64,000 bases of DNA from positions 1-64,000 of IMG/VR virus record IMGVR_UViG_3300025889_000107; one strand, 5' to 3'. The position numbers were made by a program, and so were the translations under genes. The DNA comes from a virus. The notes under the pieces were generated by a model that saw only the letters and a list, made by a program, of their open reading frames with translations, was not told where the DNA came from and did no database searches. Of the stretch, positions 22,198 to 31,099 are shown in pieces. Positions within the stretch are counted from its first letter, which is position 1; every line of letters starts with the position of its first letter.

Positions 22198-22502
22198 ATA
22201 AGTGAACTGGAAAAATCTGTAGTACCTCTTTCTTCCCTATAATGTCTAATTCTATGACAATTACTACAAAGCATTGCACATTTTTCAACTTCTTCTAAAA
22301 TAGTGTCCCAGTTGCGGTCTAATGCTGGTGCGATCTCAAATTTTTTTTCTAATGGATTAATGTGATGAAAATCATAAGCGCATTTGTGAAATGATTTTTT
22401 ACAATCAAAACATTTATCTCCAAATTTTTGAATCAAAAGATCTTTTCTTTTGTCTCTGCGGCGCCTTTGATATTCATTACGTTCTTCTTTGTTTAATCTG
22501 GG
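22194..22502 (-). CDS. small HNH endonuclease
   Basis: A 102-aa protein from MPRLNKEERNEYQRRRRDKR. A zinc knuckle CFDCKKSFHKC is followed by YDFHHINPLEKKF and CAMLCSNCHRIRHY, a full HNH/zinc pattern. It is inserted between the gp23 terminator and the tube-fold gene. The frame extends 6 codons upstream into an inverted repeat, but the inner ATG gives the usual start. Its own late promoter drives it. Confidence 0.85.
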   Translation of the reverse strand, partial: PRLNKEERNEYQRRRRDKRKDLLIQKFGDKCFDCKKSFHKCAYDFHHINPLEKKFEIAPALDRNWDTILEEVEKCAMLCSNCHRIRHYREERGTTDFSSSLI

Positions 22503-22506
22503 CATA

Positions 22507-22528
22507 AGTATACAACACATTGTATACT
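22507..22528. repeat. 9-bp inverted repeat next to HNH start
   Basis: AGTATACAA-CACA-TTGTATACT, a perfect hairpin with a 4-base loop. It lies 5 bases upstream of the HNH start and downstream of the late promoter, so it would cover the ribosome site in the mRNA. Confidence 0.8.
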
Positions 22529-22529
22529 C

Positions 22530-22537
22530 TATTTATA
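22530..22537 (-). promoter_or_regulatory. T4-type late promoter for HNH gene
   Basis: TATAAATA on the minus strand, a few bases after the gp23 terminator T-run. Without it the HNH gene would lie behind a strong terminator. Confidence 0.65.
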
Positions 22538-22540
22538 TAA

Positions 22541-22561
22541 AAAAAAGGGTCCGAAGACCCT
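22541..22561 (-). terminator. terminator after gp23 with UUCG loop
   Basis: AGGGTC-TTCG-GACCCT followed by eight T residues on the minus strand. The UUCG tetraloop makes it very stable, fitting for the end of the most highly expressed gene. Confidence 0.9.
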
Positions 22562-22585
22562 TCAGTGTGGAATTGTATCCAATTA

Positions 22586-23953
22586 TTACATAAGGTTTTG
22601 AACTTTGACTCTTCTGTAGTAACGGTTTGCGTTAGTCTGCAGTCTACCAGGATTGTTAACAGGAGCAGCACCTTCTGCGAAGGGGTTGGCAACAATACCG
22701 TAACGAGTCTTGAATCCGATCTTAGGCTGGAAGGTGTTCTCTCCAACTGCACGAACCATCTGAAGAGGAACGTAAGGGCAATAGAACAGACCTGCGTCAT
22801 AAGGTGAAGAACCTTTATAACCAGCAACGTAGTACTGACTACCGGTTGCGTTAGGAAGGTTTGCAGAATAAGGGTCGATATAGACCTTATACTTACCAGC
22901 AAGAACACCTGCGAAGGTGTTACCGGTGTCATCAACATTCAAGTTTGCATTGAGTGCAGGGGTGTAATCAAGTACACCAGCCATGGTCAGTGCGGAAGCA
23001 ACGTCTGCGGAACACAGAATCATGTTGCCTTTCCCTCTACGAGTTCTTTGTGCGATTGCGTTCGCATCTCTCTCGATTTGGAAAATAAGACCTTTGAACT
23101 TCTCAACAGACCAACGACCGTTGGAGTCAACGTCAAGGTCGAAAGTACCAGGGGTGGCAACATTCTGTTGAGCACCGGGTTCAGCAACCTTATAGATGGT
23201 TCTGATGACTTCTCTATTGATTTCCGCAAGGATTTCAGTAGAGAGGATGTTGGCAAGTTCTGCCTCGGCATTCAAACCGTGGATTGCCTTGAGGTCTTGT
23301 GCCAGTTCCAGAGAATACTCTGCTTTCAAAGCACGAGACTTAGCAGTAACGGTGACTTTCTCAATCGAGAATGCCATCTCGTTGAATGACTGACCAGCAC
23401 CGAGGTCTTCAGACTGTGCGGTGTCCATACCCTGACCGACAGTGTATCCACTTTCGGTTTGGGTAGTAGGATTAAGTAGTCCAGGATTAGAACCATTCTG
23501 AGATCCGGTAGTACCGAAACCAACAGCATTTCCTTCTGAACCTGCGACATAAGGATTAGCAGTTCCGATTCCACTATTAGAGAATCCGGTATCTGCTTCG
23601 TCGAAGAGTGCTTCTGCACCACTTTGATTCGTGAAGCGTGAACGCATTGCGAAGATCAGTCCAGTAGGACCGTTCATCGGTTGAACACCTGCGAGGTCAT
23701 ATGCGACCAGGTTAGGCATTGCGCGTCTGATCAGTGAGATCAGAACGGGATCGAAGTTATCGATACCAGCTCCGGTGGAGTTGGTAGGTGCTTCAGAAAG
23801 GAATTCTCTTTCCTCTCTGATCATTTTTTCTTGGTTCTCCAGAAGAACTGCGGTAACCATTCTCTTATGAGCATCATTGATGCCTCCGAGACCCTCATGG
23901 TTGAGGATAGGTGCCCACTTCTCCTGAAGGTGTTCAGCATTGAAACCTTGCAT
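22586..23953 (-). CDS. 23: major capsid protein gp23
   Basis: A 455-aa capsid protein. The N-terminal region ends in EREFLSEAPTNSTGAG, where the gp21 protease probably cuts after the LSE sequence. ISLIRRAMPNLVAYDLAGVQ and GPTGLIFAMRSRF are hallmarks of T4-like gp23. The mature protein would be about 400 residues. It forms the capsid hexamers. A TATAAATC box lies about 30 bases upstream, and a UUCG terminator follows. Confidence 0.97.
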   Translation of the reverse strand: MQGFNAEHLQEKWAPILNHEGLGGINDAHKRMVTAVLLENQEKMIREEREFLSEAPTNSTGAGIDNFDPVLISLIRRAMPNLVAYDLAGVQPMNGPTGLIFAMRSRFTNQSGAEALFDEADTGFSNSGIGTANPYVAGSEGNAVGFGTTGSQNGSNPGLLNPTTQTESGYTVGQGMDTAQSEDLGAGQSFNEMAFSIEKVTVTAKSRALKAEYSLELAQDLKAIHGLNAEAELANILSTEILAEINREVIRTIYKVAEPGAQQNVATPGTFDLDVDSNGRWSVEKFKGLIFQIERDANAIAQRTRRGKGNMILCSADVASALTMAGVLDYTPALNANLNVDDTGNTFAGVLAGKYKVYIDPYSANLPNATGSQYYVAGYKGSSPYDAGLFYCPYVPLQMVRAVGENTFQPKIGFKTRYGIVANPFAEGAAPVNNPGRLQTNANRYYRRVKVQNLM

Positions 23954-23983
23954 TTGAATTTACCTTGTTAAAAATTTTAGTTT

Positions 23984-23991
23984 GATTTATA
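23984..23991 (-). promoter_or_regulatory. late promoter for gp23
   Basis: TATAAATC on the minus strand, one base from the T4 consensus, 31 bases before the gp23 start. Confidence 0.6.
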
Positions 23992-24000
23992 ATTAAAAAA

Positions 24001-25125
24001 TCACTTTTTAGAAACTCTGGTCAGAGTATCGAGATATGATTCCATTAAACCAGTAACTGGTTGTGCAATGGATTCTGAACTCTCGGAAATATTCTCTGAG
24101 TTGTCTCTTTGAGCACCAGCATTTTCTGGGAAATATGAATTTCTCAGGGTTGCCAGTTTCTCACGATAGTTGTCTTCACTATCAAACTCAACATTTTCTG
24201 CAAGAGAAGCGAGTTTGTCCTTCTGAGAAAGTGCTAGACCTTCGCAGACCTCGGAGAAGATTACATCAGCAACCGACTCAGCTAATCTTTGATTAAGAGC
24301 AATATTAGACTTAATTTGCTCGTTGAGTTTATATTCCATTTCATCTAATTTCTCTACCATTGCGGTAGTTACATCATATTTCTCTTCAGGGATGTTTACA
24401 TAATGATCTTCAAAAAGACTTCTCATTCCAGTCAAGAATGATTCGGTCATTTCTGCCTTGAGACCTTGCTCGACTGCGAGTTGATTTTCGGAAATCCACT
24501 CTGAGGCAACATACTCAAGGTATGCATCAACTCTATCAGTCAGTTCTTCTTTAATAAGAGTAACTTCTTCTTCGAGAGTTGTTTCATATTGTGCTTTCAG
24601 TTCTTCTTGAACTTCGGCAACTTTTGTCTTGATAGCAGCTTCAAAAATAGTACGTGCTTTCTCTTGGAAGTCTTCGGAAAGTTCTTCACCGGCAAGCAAT
24701 GCTTCAACATCTTCTTCGATGTTATATTCTGCTTCGATGACTTCTTCTTCAGATACAACTTCTTCATCAGAAGTTTCTTCCTCAGAAACTACATCTTCGG
24801 CAGATGCAGTGGTCTCTTCCTCTTCGACGACTTCTCCTTCAACTTCTTCCTCTTCCTTCATACCCTTAGGCATGGGTTCAGCAGGTTTAGCACCTCTATT
24901 CACAATGTCTTTGACAGTTGCGATTTTAGGTTCTGCGATTTTAGCAGAGTTGTCGTCTACTTTATAGTTTTCTGGAGTAGGACCACCAAGATCTTCCCAA
25001 TTGCCAGTTTGGCCTGGTGTAGAAACACCGGAAGCATTGCTTCCTGCCTTTGACATTGGTTCAGATGCAGCAGCTCCTTTAGTTACTACGTTTTCCATTT
25101 CTTGTAAATTGCTACCAACGGACAT
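24001..25125 (-). CDS. 22: prohead scaffolding core protein gp22
   Basis: A 374-aa very acidic protein. A low-complexity Glu/Val/Ser region near residues 95-150 is followed by long coiled coils, as in gp22 of T4-like phages. It forms the prohead core and is cut up by gp21 during maturation. Likely cut sites of the LxE type are visible but not mapped. It lies between gp21 and gp23, the normal position. Confidence 0.92.
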   Translation of the reverse strand: MSVGSNLQEMENVVTKGAAASEPMSKAGSNASGVSTPGQTGNWEDLGGPTPENYKVDDNSAKIAEPKIATVKDIVNRGAKPAEPMPKGMKEEEEVEGEVVEEEETTASAEDVVSEEETSDEEVVSEEEVIEAEYNIEEDVEALLAGEELSEDFQEKARTIFEAAIKTKVAEVQEELKAQYETTLEEEVTLIKEELTDRVDAYLEYVASEWISENQLAVEQGLKAEMTESFLTGMRSLFEDHYVNIPEEKYDVTTAMVEKLDEMEYKLNEQIKSNIALNQRLAESVADVIFSEVCEGLALSQKDKLASLAENVEFDSEDNYREKLATLRNSYFPENAGAQRDNSENISESSESIAQPVTGLMESYLDTLTRVSKK

Positions 25126-25158
25126 TTGATTTTATTAGATTTTTTATACTAATATATT

Positions 25159-25166
25159 TATTTATA
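25159..25166 (-). promoter_or_regulatory. T4-type late promoter for gp22
   Basis: TATAAATA on the minus strand, 34 bases before the gp22 start, just after the gp21 stop. Confidence 0.65.
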
Positions 25167-25168
25167 AT

Positions 25169-25822
25169 TTAAAGATTTGATAAGAATTCATTGAACAAAT
25201 TTAACTTATGTTCATCGAGAGTTCTTTGGTCAACGAGAGTGTTAATTCTCTTCTGAGTTCTTTCTGCAAGTTGCTCACGAAGAATTCCTCCTTCCCAAAC
25301 CCACTCTTTTCCTTCCATAATTCCTGATACAAAAGCATCAGGTGCAGAAGGATCGGCAACGATATCAGCAGCAGTTGCTAACATGAAATCTTCACCAACA
25401 ACTTTCACTCCACCACGATCTTCTCTTAATGAACCAACACCACGAGAAGAAACTCCAAGCATCACACCTTCATCTAAAAGTGAAGATGCAATTTTACCCA
25501 TAGGAGTATTAAGGATTTGTGCCTTACCTCTGAAATTACTACCCTCTTGAGTGAGTGAAGTAATCTTATGAGAAACACGGTCAAGATTTACGGTAGGTCC
25601 ATCAGGATGACCAAGTTCTCCAAGAGCACGACCTTTATTGACAAAAGTTTCGCAATAACGATTTACTTCTCTTGAAAGAGTATCCATAGGATACATTCTT
25701 CCATTACGATTTTTAAGGTCTCCTTGTAAGAAAACTCCCTCAATGTATAGTTTTTGGGATGGTCCTTTCTTACCTTCCTTAATAATCTTTACGTTTGAAA
25801 TTTCTTCTGTGATAAGTTTCAT
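25169..25822 (-). CDS. 21: prohead protease gp21
   Basis: A 217-aa serine protease of the herpesvirus-type fold. H72 in LGELGHPDGP and the serine in GVSSRGVGS (125-126) are the likely catalytic residues. NRNGRMYPMDTL is a family signature. It matures the prohead by cutting gp22, gp23 and other core proteins. The peptide gene upstream ends 5 bases before its start. Confidence 0.95.
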   Translation of the reverse strand: MKLITEEISNVKIIKEGKKGPSQKLYIEGVFLQGDLKNRNGRMYPMDTLSREVNRYCETFVNKGRALGELGHPDGPTVNLDRVSHKITSLTQEGSNFRGKAQILNTPMGKIASSLLDEGVMLGVSSRGVGSLREDRGGVKVVGEDFMLATAADIVADPSAPDAFVSGIMEGKEWVWEGGILREQLAERTQKRINTLVDQRTLDEHKLNLFNEFLSNL

Positions 25823-25827
25823 TTGTA

Positions 25828-26097
25828 TTAACCTGTAAATCCTACTTTAAATCCTACAACTCCTGCATCTGATGCAGAAATTAAATCTTGAGCACCTTTT
25901 TCGAAGAACTCAATCCGATCAGTTGGAAGAGTTACAGTGGCAGTGTTTGCATATCCAGTCGTAGTGCTTTTTGCGACACTAACCGTAGCATCCCCATCAG
26001 TTCCATTAAAAACTCTAACTACTGTTGCATTATCTAAAGAGGTTGCTGTATTGAGTGCAACTTCTGTTCCAATGCCAACCAATAAAGTTCTTGCCAT
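25828..26097 (-). CDS. small virion-associated hypothetical protein
   Basis: An 89-aa protein rich in Thr, Val and Ala with alternating strand pattern (ATVVRVFNGTDGDATVSVAK). Likely a compact beta protein. It lies between the gp67-like core peptide and gp21, and proteins in this slot are often virion components in cyanophages. No specific function. Confidence 0.65.
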   Translation of the reverse strand: MARTLLVGIGTEVALNTATSLDNATVVRVFNGTDGDATVSVAKSTTTGYANTATVTLPTDRIEFFEKGAQDLISASDAGVVGFKVGFTG

Positions 26098-26267
26098 TAT
26101 TCTTCCCCTTCGGAATTATCTTGCTGATCGTCAAACATGGATGCGCCAACTGTTGGACGAATAGTATTAATACGTTCTGCTGCTTTTGCATACAAAACGT
26201 CTTTAATTCTGTCACTAATATCAGATGCCGACGAATCGGATCCGACTAAATTTACAATTTCTTCCAT
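26097..26267 (-). CDS. 67: gp67-like prohead core peptide
   Basis: A 56-aa acidic protein: MEEIVNLVGSDSSASDISDR, then VLYAKAAERINTIRPTVGAS and an acidic end. It resembles the first part of T4 gp67 (MEGLIEAI... with an AKA helix and acidic tail), a minor prohead core protein. Its place between gp20 and gp21 is the same as in T4. The stop overlaps the next start by one base (TAATG). Confidence 0.75.
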   Translation of the reverse strand: MEEIVNLVGSDSSASDISDRIKDVLYAKAAERINTIRPTVGASMFDDQQDNSEGEE

Positions 26268-26292
26268 GAAAATTTAATATATGTATATTTTA

Positions 26293-26300
26293 TATTTATA
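26293..26300 (-). promoter_or_regulatory. T4-type late promoter
   Basis: TATAAATA on the minus strand, overlapping the gp20 stop and 26 bases before the gp67-like start. Confidence 0.65.
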
Positions 26301-27951
26301 TCTCGGCAGCTTTACCGTCTACTTCAGTCATTCCACCATCAATTTCGGGTTCCATCGGAACATCACCCATCATTCCCTGCTCACCTTCTTGTGGTAATGG
26401 TTCTCCAGTTATTGGATCAACAGCACTTGGATCTGGAATAATACCATCTTTGATTTCTTGTTCAATCTGCTCATCCATTTCAATCATTTCTCCATCAGTC
26501 TGACGAAGAACTTTACTACGAACCCACTTCTGGGAATAATACTTACCGATATAAGGTTCAATAGTTGCGAGAACACCAAGTCTCTCATTTAACATTTCTG
26601 TTTCTTTCAGTTCCGCAAACTGATTATCATATAAGAAATCATATTGAATATGATCACCAATTCTATCCCAGTCTTCCACAGAAACAATGTTCTTAAGGAT
26701 TAACTGTGTCTTCAACATATCATTGAACATCTGAGCAAATCTCTTTCTCAGACGACCGACAAACTTAGCAAACTTAAGTTCATCTCTTAAAATTTCAGAA
26801 GAACGACCAAGATTAAAACCACCATCGGCAGCAATTCTTGATTCTGGAACTCCAAGTGCTCTATAAAGTTTCTTTTGGAAATATTCAATATCAGCAAGTT
26901 CTCCTAAGTTTTGACCACCTGGAAGAGTTGTGATTTCAGTTCCTCTACCACCTTCTCTTCTAGGAAGCCAGAAGTCTTCCATCATACTCATAAATTTACG
27001 ATCATCACGGATTTCTCCAGTGTTCGCATCATAAACTTGCTTGTTACGATAACGATTCATAACATCACGAAGATATTGTTCTGCCTTTACTTTAGGAAGA
27101 TTACCAACATCAATATAAAAAATACGACGTTCAGGTGCTCTTGATAATCTATAGATAACCAAAGAATCCTCAATCATTCTCAGTTGATTGAGTGCCTTGA
27201 TTGCTTTATGTAGATAAGAAAGAACATTTCCTTTGTTCCTATCTACAAGACCGGAAGTACAATATGTAATTGCATCCTTTGCTATCTTAGTTCCTTTATT
27301 TCCACCACCACCGGTTAAGTTTCCTGTTGGATAGTTTGGTTTTGGTGTATAAACAAAATACTCTTCAATCTCTGGAGCAATTCCATTTTTTTGTTCATCA
27401 CGACCAGGAATATTTGGTCCAATAAGATTTTTATCCTTTTTCTTTTCTTGACGGACAAACCGCATCTTCATTGGGTCGATATACCTCAGTTCCTTAATTC
27501 CTTCCTGAGGATTTTTGAGATCGATTACCTTATGGTAGTAAAGTCTTCCATCAACATACCAATTTCTAAAGATTTCGTGTGACTTTTTATCAAAATCTAA
27601 AATTTCTTTAATATACTTAAATTCTTGTCTAATTGCTTTCTTTAAATTATCTGTAGCATTTAAATTAGACAATTCAATTTCAATTGGAGAATCATAAAGA
27701 TCACTCACAATTGCTTCATTTACAACATCTTCGATAGCACCATCCGCTTCTGGATGTAGTGACATCTCTCTGTATCTTTTAATTAGATCAAATTCTGTTC
27801 TATATTGTCCTTCAATATCTACATATGAACCATAAAATCCACTACTAATATAGTTATCAACCCCATCCTCGTTATTCACGGGGACAGGGGAAACTACAGA
27901 TTTGGATTTCTTTTCTGTATCATCAATAGAAAAACCAAAAAGTTTTGCCAT
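26296..27951 (-). CDS. 20: portal vertex protein gp20
   Basis: A 551-aa portal protein. YRTEFDLIKRYREMSLHPEA, DGAIEDVVNEAIV and RAPERRIFYIDVGNLPK are characteristic of T4-like gp20. Twelve copies form the DNA channel and start head assembly. The C-terminus is acidic and Met/Pro-rich. Gene order gp19-gp20-gp67-gp21 is kept. Confidence 0.97.
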   Translation of the reverse strand: MAKLFGFSIDDTEKKSKSVVSPVPVNNEDGVDNYISSGFYGSYVDIEGQYRTEFDLIKRYREMSLHPEADGAIEDVVNEAIVSDLYDSPIEIELSNLNATDNLKKAIRQEFKYIKEILDFDKKSHEIFRNWYVDGRLYYHKVIDLKNPQEGIKELRYIDPMKMRFVRQEKKKDKNLIGPNIPGRDEQKNGIAPEIEEYFVYTPKPNYPTGNLTGGGGNKGTKIAKDAITYCTSGLVDRNKGNVLSYLHKAIKALNQLRMIEDSLVIYRLSRAPERRIFYIDVGNLPKVKAEQYLRDVMNRYRNKQVYDANTGEIRDDRKFMSMMEDFWLPRREGGRGTEITTLPGGQNLGELADIEYFQKKLYRALGVPESRIAADGGFNLGRSSEILRDELKFAKFVGRLRKRFAQMFNDMLKTQLILKNIVSVEDWDRIGDHIQYDFLYDNQFAELKETEMLNERLGVLATIEPYIGKYYSQKWVRSKVLRQTDGEMIEMDEQIEQEIKDGIIPDPSAVDPITGEPLPQEGEQGMMGDVPMEPEIDGGMTEVDGKAAEI

Positions 27952-27981
27952 ATTATAAACTAACTTAGACTACTATTTTAT

Positions 27982-27988
27982 TATTTAG
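27982..27988 (-). promoter_or_regulatory. late-like CTAAATA box for gp20
   Basis: CTAAATA on the minus strand, 30 bases before the gp20 start and overlapping the gp19 stop. Confidence 0.5.
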
Positions 27989-28581
27989 GTAATATCTTCA
28001 CCACCTGCTGATGGTCCATTACCTTTATATGCTTCCCAATAGTGGACTTGCATTTCTACGGTAAACTCCTGAATAGTATCAGTCGTCTCATAACTTAAAT
28101 CAATTGTGGAGATGTTAGTTGGGAAAACATCCTTGAAAACATATTTTCTAAGGACTGTTCCTGTGCGATCTAATTGATTTACTTTAGCATCTACTTGATA
28201 AAGTGCAGGATCTGTTTCACCAGTTCCGTTATCCAATTTATTAATATAGTTCATCCACTTCTCAAATGCAGATCTAATATTGAATGAAGTATCATTCATT
28301 ACAGTAATAGTCCATGTTTCGAATGTTCTATCACCTGCAATTTTCAGGATTCTTCCTCTAAAAGGAATATCAATTGGTGCTACTGTTGAAGAAGGTAATG
28401 CTGCTGCTTTTACCAAAAATCTAGCATTATCAAGAACTTCGTTTTCATCCTGAACACCAACACCCGAAGGGAAAGTTAATTCCACTTCGAATAGATTGGG
28501 TCTTGCACCACCACCCTTTAATTTACTTTTAAAATCACTAATAGTTCTTAGTGGTAAAGTATTTACTTGTTGACGAGCCAT
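27985..28581 (-). CDS. 19: tail tube protein gp19
   Basis: A 198-aa protein. LFEVELTFPSGVG, AAALPSSTVAPIDIPFRGR and GDRTFETWTITVMNDTSF are the gp19 tube-fold pattern. It stacks as hexamer rings to form the tail tube. It follows gp18 with a 19-base gap. Confidence 0.95.
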   Translation of the reverse strand: MARQQVNTLPLRTISDFKSKLKGGGARPNLFEVELTFPSGVGVQDENEVLDNARFLVKAAALPSSTVAPIDIPFRGRILKIAGDRTFETWTITVMNDTSFNIRSAFEKWMNYINKLDNGTGETDPALYQVDAKVNQLDRTGTVLRKYVFKDVFPTNISTIDLSYETTDTIQEFTVEMQVHYWEAYKGNGPSAGGEDIT

Positions 28582-28600
28582 TGTTTCTTAAACCTCTAGA

Positions 28601-30796
28601 TTAAACGTTACCGATTACTTCATCAAATGAAACACCAGTTCTGGTGGCAACAAACGTAAGACCGATGAAGTTGATTGATCTTGCGGGTTTGATAAAGATG
28701 TCTGCTACAAACTCATTATTATCTATAATTGCAGCAGTGTTATTTGTCTCATCACAAATAACTACAAAGTCAAAGATTCCTCTCTTTGCCTGAACATCAC
28801 GAAGGAATGGTTCGACAATATTCACAAAGTTAGTTCTTGTGATTTCATCATTAAATTCGAAGAGTTGATCTTTTGCGGCAGCAGAGATTGCATCTTCAAG
28901 ATAGATAAACAATCTACGAACGTTAATACGATCGAATGCCGATGACTTACCAAATCCAGTCTTGTCTCCAAAGAGAACAATACCGGCACCAGGTGAGAAG
29001 ATTACTGGATTGACTCTATTAGAATACAATCTATCTCTCTGTGCTTTAGATGGAGTATATGCAAGTTTAACTGCATTTAGAATTCCACCACGATTTGTTC
29101 CTGCTGGTGAGAACCATGGGAAGTTGTTTGCATCATTTCTGGCACAAAGTCCGGCAATGTCTCCATTTAGTGGAATATATCTGAAGGTATTTGCAAACCT
29201 ATCAAACATATACTTGTAACCACTATCAAAGATTCCATAAGTTGTTGATGTAATGGGAGAATAGAAACTGATTACATTATCAGTAATCGTCTCATCTGAA
29301 TTGATGTTTACTTCTCTATCATCAGAGGTATCAGTAATTGCTGCACCTCTATATGGTGAGATGAATGCAATTGCATCCTTTCTTGCTTCGGCAACTGCAA
29401 TACACTTATTCGCAAGTGCTTGTGCTTCTTCTTTACCATATCCGGCAGATCCCATAAGAATGAAATCTACATTATACTTTTCAGTATTCTCAAATAATCC
29501 GTAACCAGTAACTAATCCATCTAATCCAGAACTTAATGCACCATCTGATGTGATTGCAACTTTACCACCGTAATTAGTTCCAGTAGAAAAACCTGAATTA
29601 TAATTTCCAGTTGCTGCAAAAGTAATACCTTCTGCCTTTTGGTCCCAAGATACATCAGTAGCAATAGCAAAACTACCTGCGGTGCTAGCACTAAATCCAG
29701 TGGTTACAATTCCTGCTGGTGCTGAACCGGCAAAGATATATTGTGAACTATTTGCAGTGAACTTTCTCCAGTATGAAGGAGATCCAAGAGAGAATTCTGC
29801 ATCTTTTGCTTTCGATAGTGATAGATGCTTCTCAAGAATTGTTCCAGAGTTTCCAGTAACACCTCCATCACCATCAATTACAACAACATGGACTTCATCA
29901 AATCTAGATCCTCTTGCTGCTGCATATTCAGAAGTTCCTGGACGATCTGCAAGTTGATTCCACTTAACAGTCGTTGAAGAAGTTAAAGTGAGTGACTGTT
30001 GATCGAACCAATCTTTTGATGATGTGACCTCCGGATTGGTGAGGGTGCTAATTGAACCTCCTACCGAAGTGGTGACTCCAAGAAGAATGGTAGTACCTAC
30101 TCCAGTTGTATTTGAGAATTTATACTTTCCACTTGGTTGATAATCAACTGAAGTTACTGTGTTTCCAGCAGAAACATGTTGAAGTATTTTAACTCCAATT
30201 TCACCACTACCAACTTCAGTAACAAGACCTTTGAAATATCCATCTAATAAAGAAGTTGTTCCTGCTCCGGCAATAACTGTACCAGCAGGAACTACCTGAG
30301 TGACTCCGTAACCAACCTCAATATTAGTTGTAGAAACACCTAAGATTTGATCTGCCTTAGCATCAATAATACCAACTCTTAATCCATTTGCCCAAGAACC
30401 CGGATTTCTTGCCGCAACAACTACACCAGTAATTGTATTTTCATCGTATCCTAAGTCTTCATAGTGCTCTAAACTTTTAATTTTGATACTTGCGGCAGCA
30501 CCAACAAACCCGTTTTGAAGACCAGTATCATCTGCTCTTACAACACTAAGAGAACCACCATATGCTAGATAAGAAGAAGCAACTAACCAGTGCTCATAGT
30601 GCTTATCTGTTCCGTATGGTTTTCCGAAGACATCTAATAAGTCTTTCTCGCTTCCGATTACTGTAGGAAGATCGACAGGACCTTGTGCGAAAGGTGAAAC
30701 AATCGCACCAATACCACCGGAGGTTGGATCAACCCTACCGACAGTTAAGTCTACTTCTCTTACTACAATACCAGGAGATGCTAAATTTAGTGGCAT
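28601..30796 (-). CDS. 18: tail sheath protein gp18
   Basis: A 731-aa contractile sheath protein, from MPLNLASPGIVVREVDLTVG. The N-terminal arm, a variable middle (about residues 190-420) and the conserved C-terminal sheath core (INVRRLFIYLEDAISAAAKD, then LFEFND and FVADIFIKPARSINFIGL) are visible. GAGGA lies 9 bases before the ATG at 30796; the longer frame has none. It contracts on infection. Confidence 0.96.
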   Translation of the reverse strand: MPLNLASPGIVVREVDLTVGRVDPTSGGIGAIVSPFAQGPVDLPTVIGSEKDLLDVFGKPYGTDKHYEHWLVASSYLAYGGSLSVVRADDTGLQNGFVGAAASIKIKSLEHYEDLGYDENTITGVVVAARNPGSWANGLRVGIIDAKADQILGVSTTNIEVGYGVTQVVPAGTVIAGAGTTSLLDGYFKGLVTEVGSGEIGVKILQHVSAGNTVTSVDYQPSGKYKFSNTTGVGTTILLGVTTSVGGSISTLTNPEVTSSKDWFDQQSLTLTSSTTVKWNQLADRPGTSEYAAARGSRFDEVHVVVIDGDGGVTGNSGTILEKHLSLSKAKDAEFSLGSPSYWRKFTANSSQYIFAGSAPAGIVTTGFSASTAGSFAIATDVSWDQKAEGITFAATGNYNSGFSTGTNYGGKVAITSDGALSSGLDGLVTGYGLFENTEKYNVDFILMGSAGYGKEEAQALANKCIAVAEARKDAIAFISPYRGAAITDTSDDREVNINSDETITDNVISFYSPITSTTYGIFDSGYKYMFDRFANTFRYIPLNGDIAGLCARNDANNFPWFSPAGTNRGGILNAVKLAYTPSKAQRDRLYSNRVNPVIFSPGAGIVLFGDKTGFGKSSAFDRINVRRLFIYLEDAISAAAKDQLFEFNDEITRTNFVNIVEPFLRDVQAKRGIFDFVVICDETNNTAAIIDNNEFVADIFIKPARSINFIGLTFVATRTGVSFDEVIGNV

Positions 30797-30830
30797 CTTG
30801 TTTTTTCCTCGCATCCAATTTACCTAAAAA

Positions 30831-30837
30831 TATTTAG
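30831..30837 (-). promoter_or_regulatory. late-like CTAAATA box for gp18
   Basis: CTAAATA on the minus strand, 34 bases before the gp18 start, in the small palindrome CCTAAATATTTTTAGG. Confidence 0.5.
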
Positions 30838-30877
30838 GAAAAGGGGCATTTCTAATGGGGAAACAGTGCGTGAATAC

Positions 30878-31099
30878 TTACCAATCAGGATATTCCCACA
30901 ACAAAGTGCTCTTTCTGCCTCTACTCACTCTCTTAACCGTACATTCTTTACATTCATATGAATATGCTGACGGTAATGTTTTTCTACCTTTTCGAGTCAA
31001 ATAAAAATCATCCATCAAACTTTTAACCACCCCACAAACTCTACATTTCCGATCAAAAAATAATAAATGTTCTAATTCAATTTCATCATCAATAGACAT
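30878..31099 (-). CDS. small zinc-knuckle protein, possible endonuclease remnant
   Basis: A 73-aa protein. CRVCGVVKSLMDDFYLTRKG and a later YECKECTVKRV give two CxxC pairs, as in the zinc part of phage HNH or endonuclease-VII-type proteins, but no HNH active site follows. It starts on the gp17 stop and ends 81 bases before gp18. It may be a truncated homing endonuclease or a small DNA-binding protein. Confidence 0.6.
   Translation of the reverse strand: MSIDDEIELEHLLFFDRKCRVCGVVKSLMDDFYLTRKGRKTLPSAYSYECKECTVKRVSRGRKSTLLWEYPDW

Noticed and set aside
24589-25053. 154-codon plus-strand frame, Phe/Cys-rich
   Set aside because: It is the complement of the Glu-rich low-complexity part of gp22.
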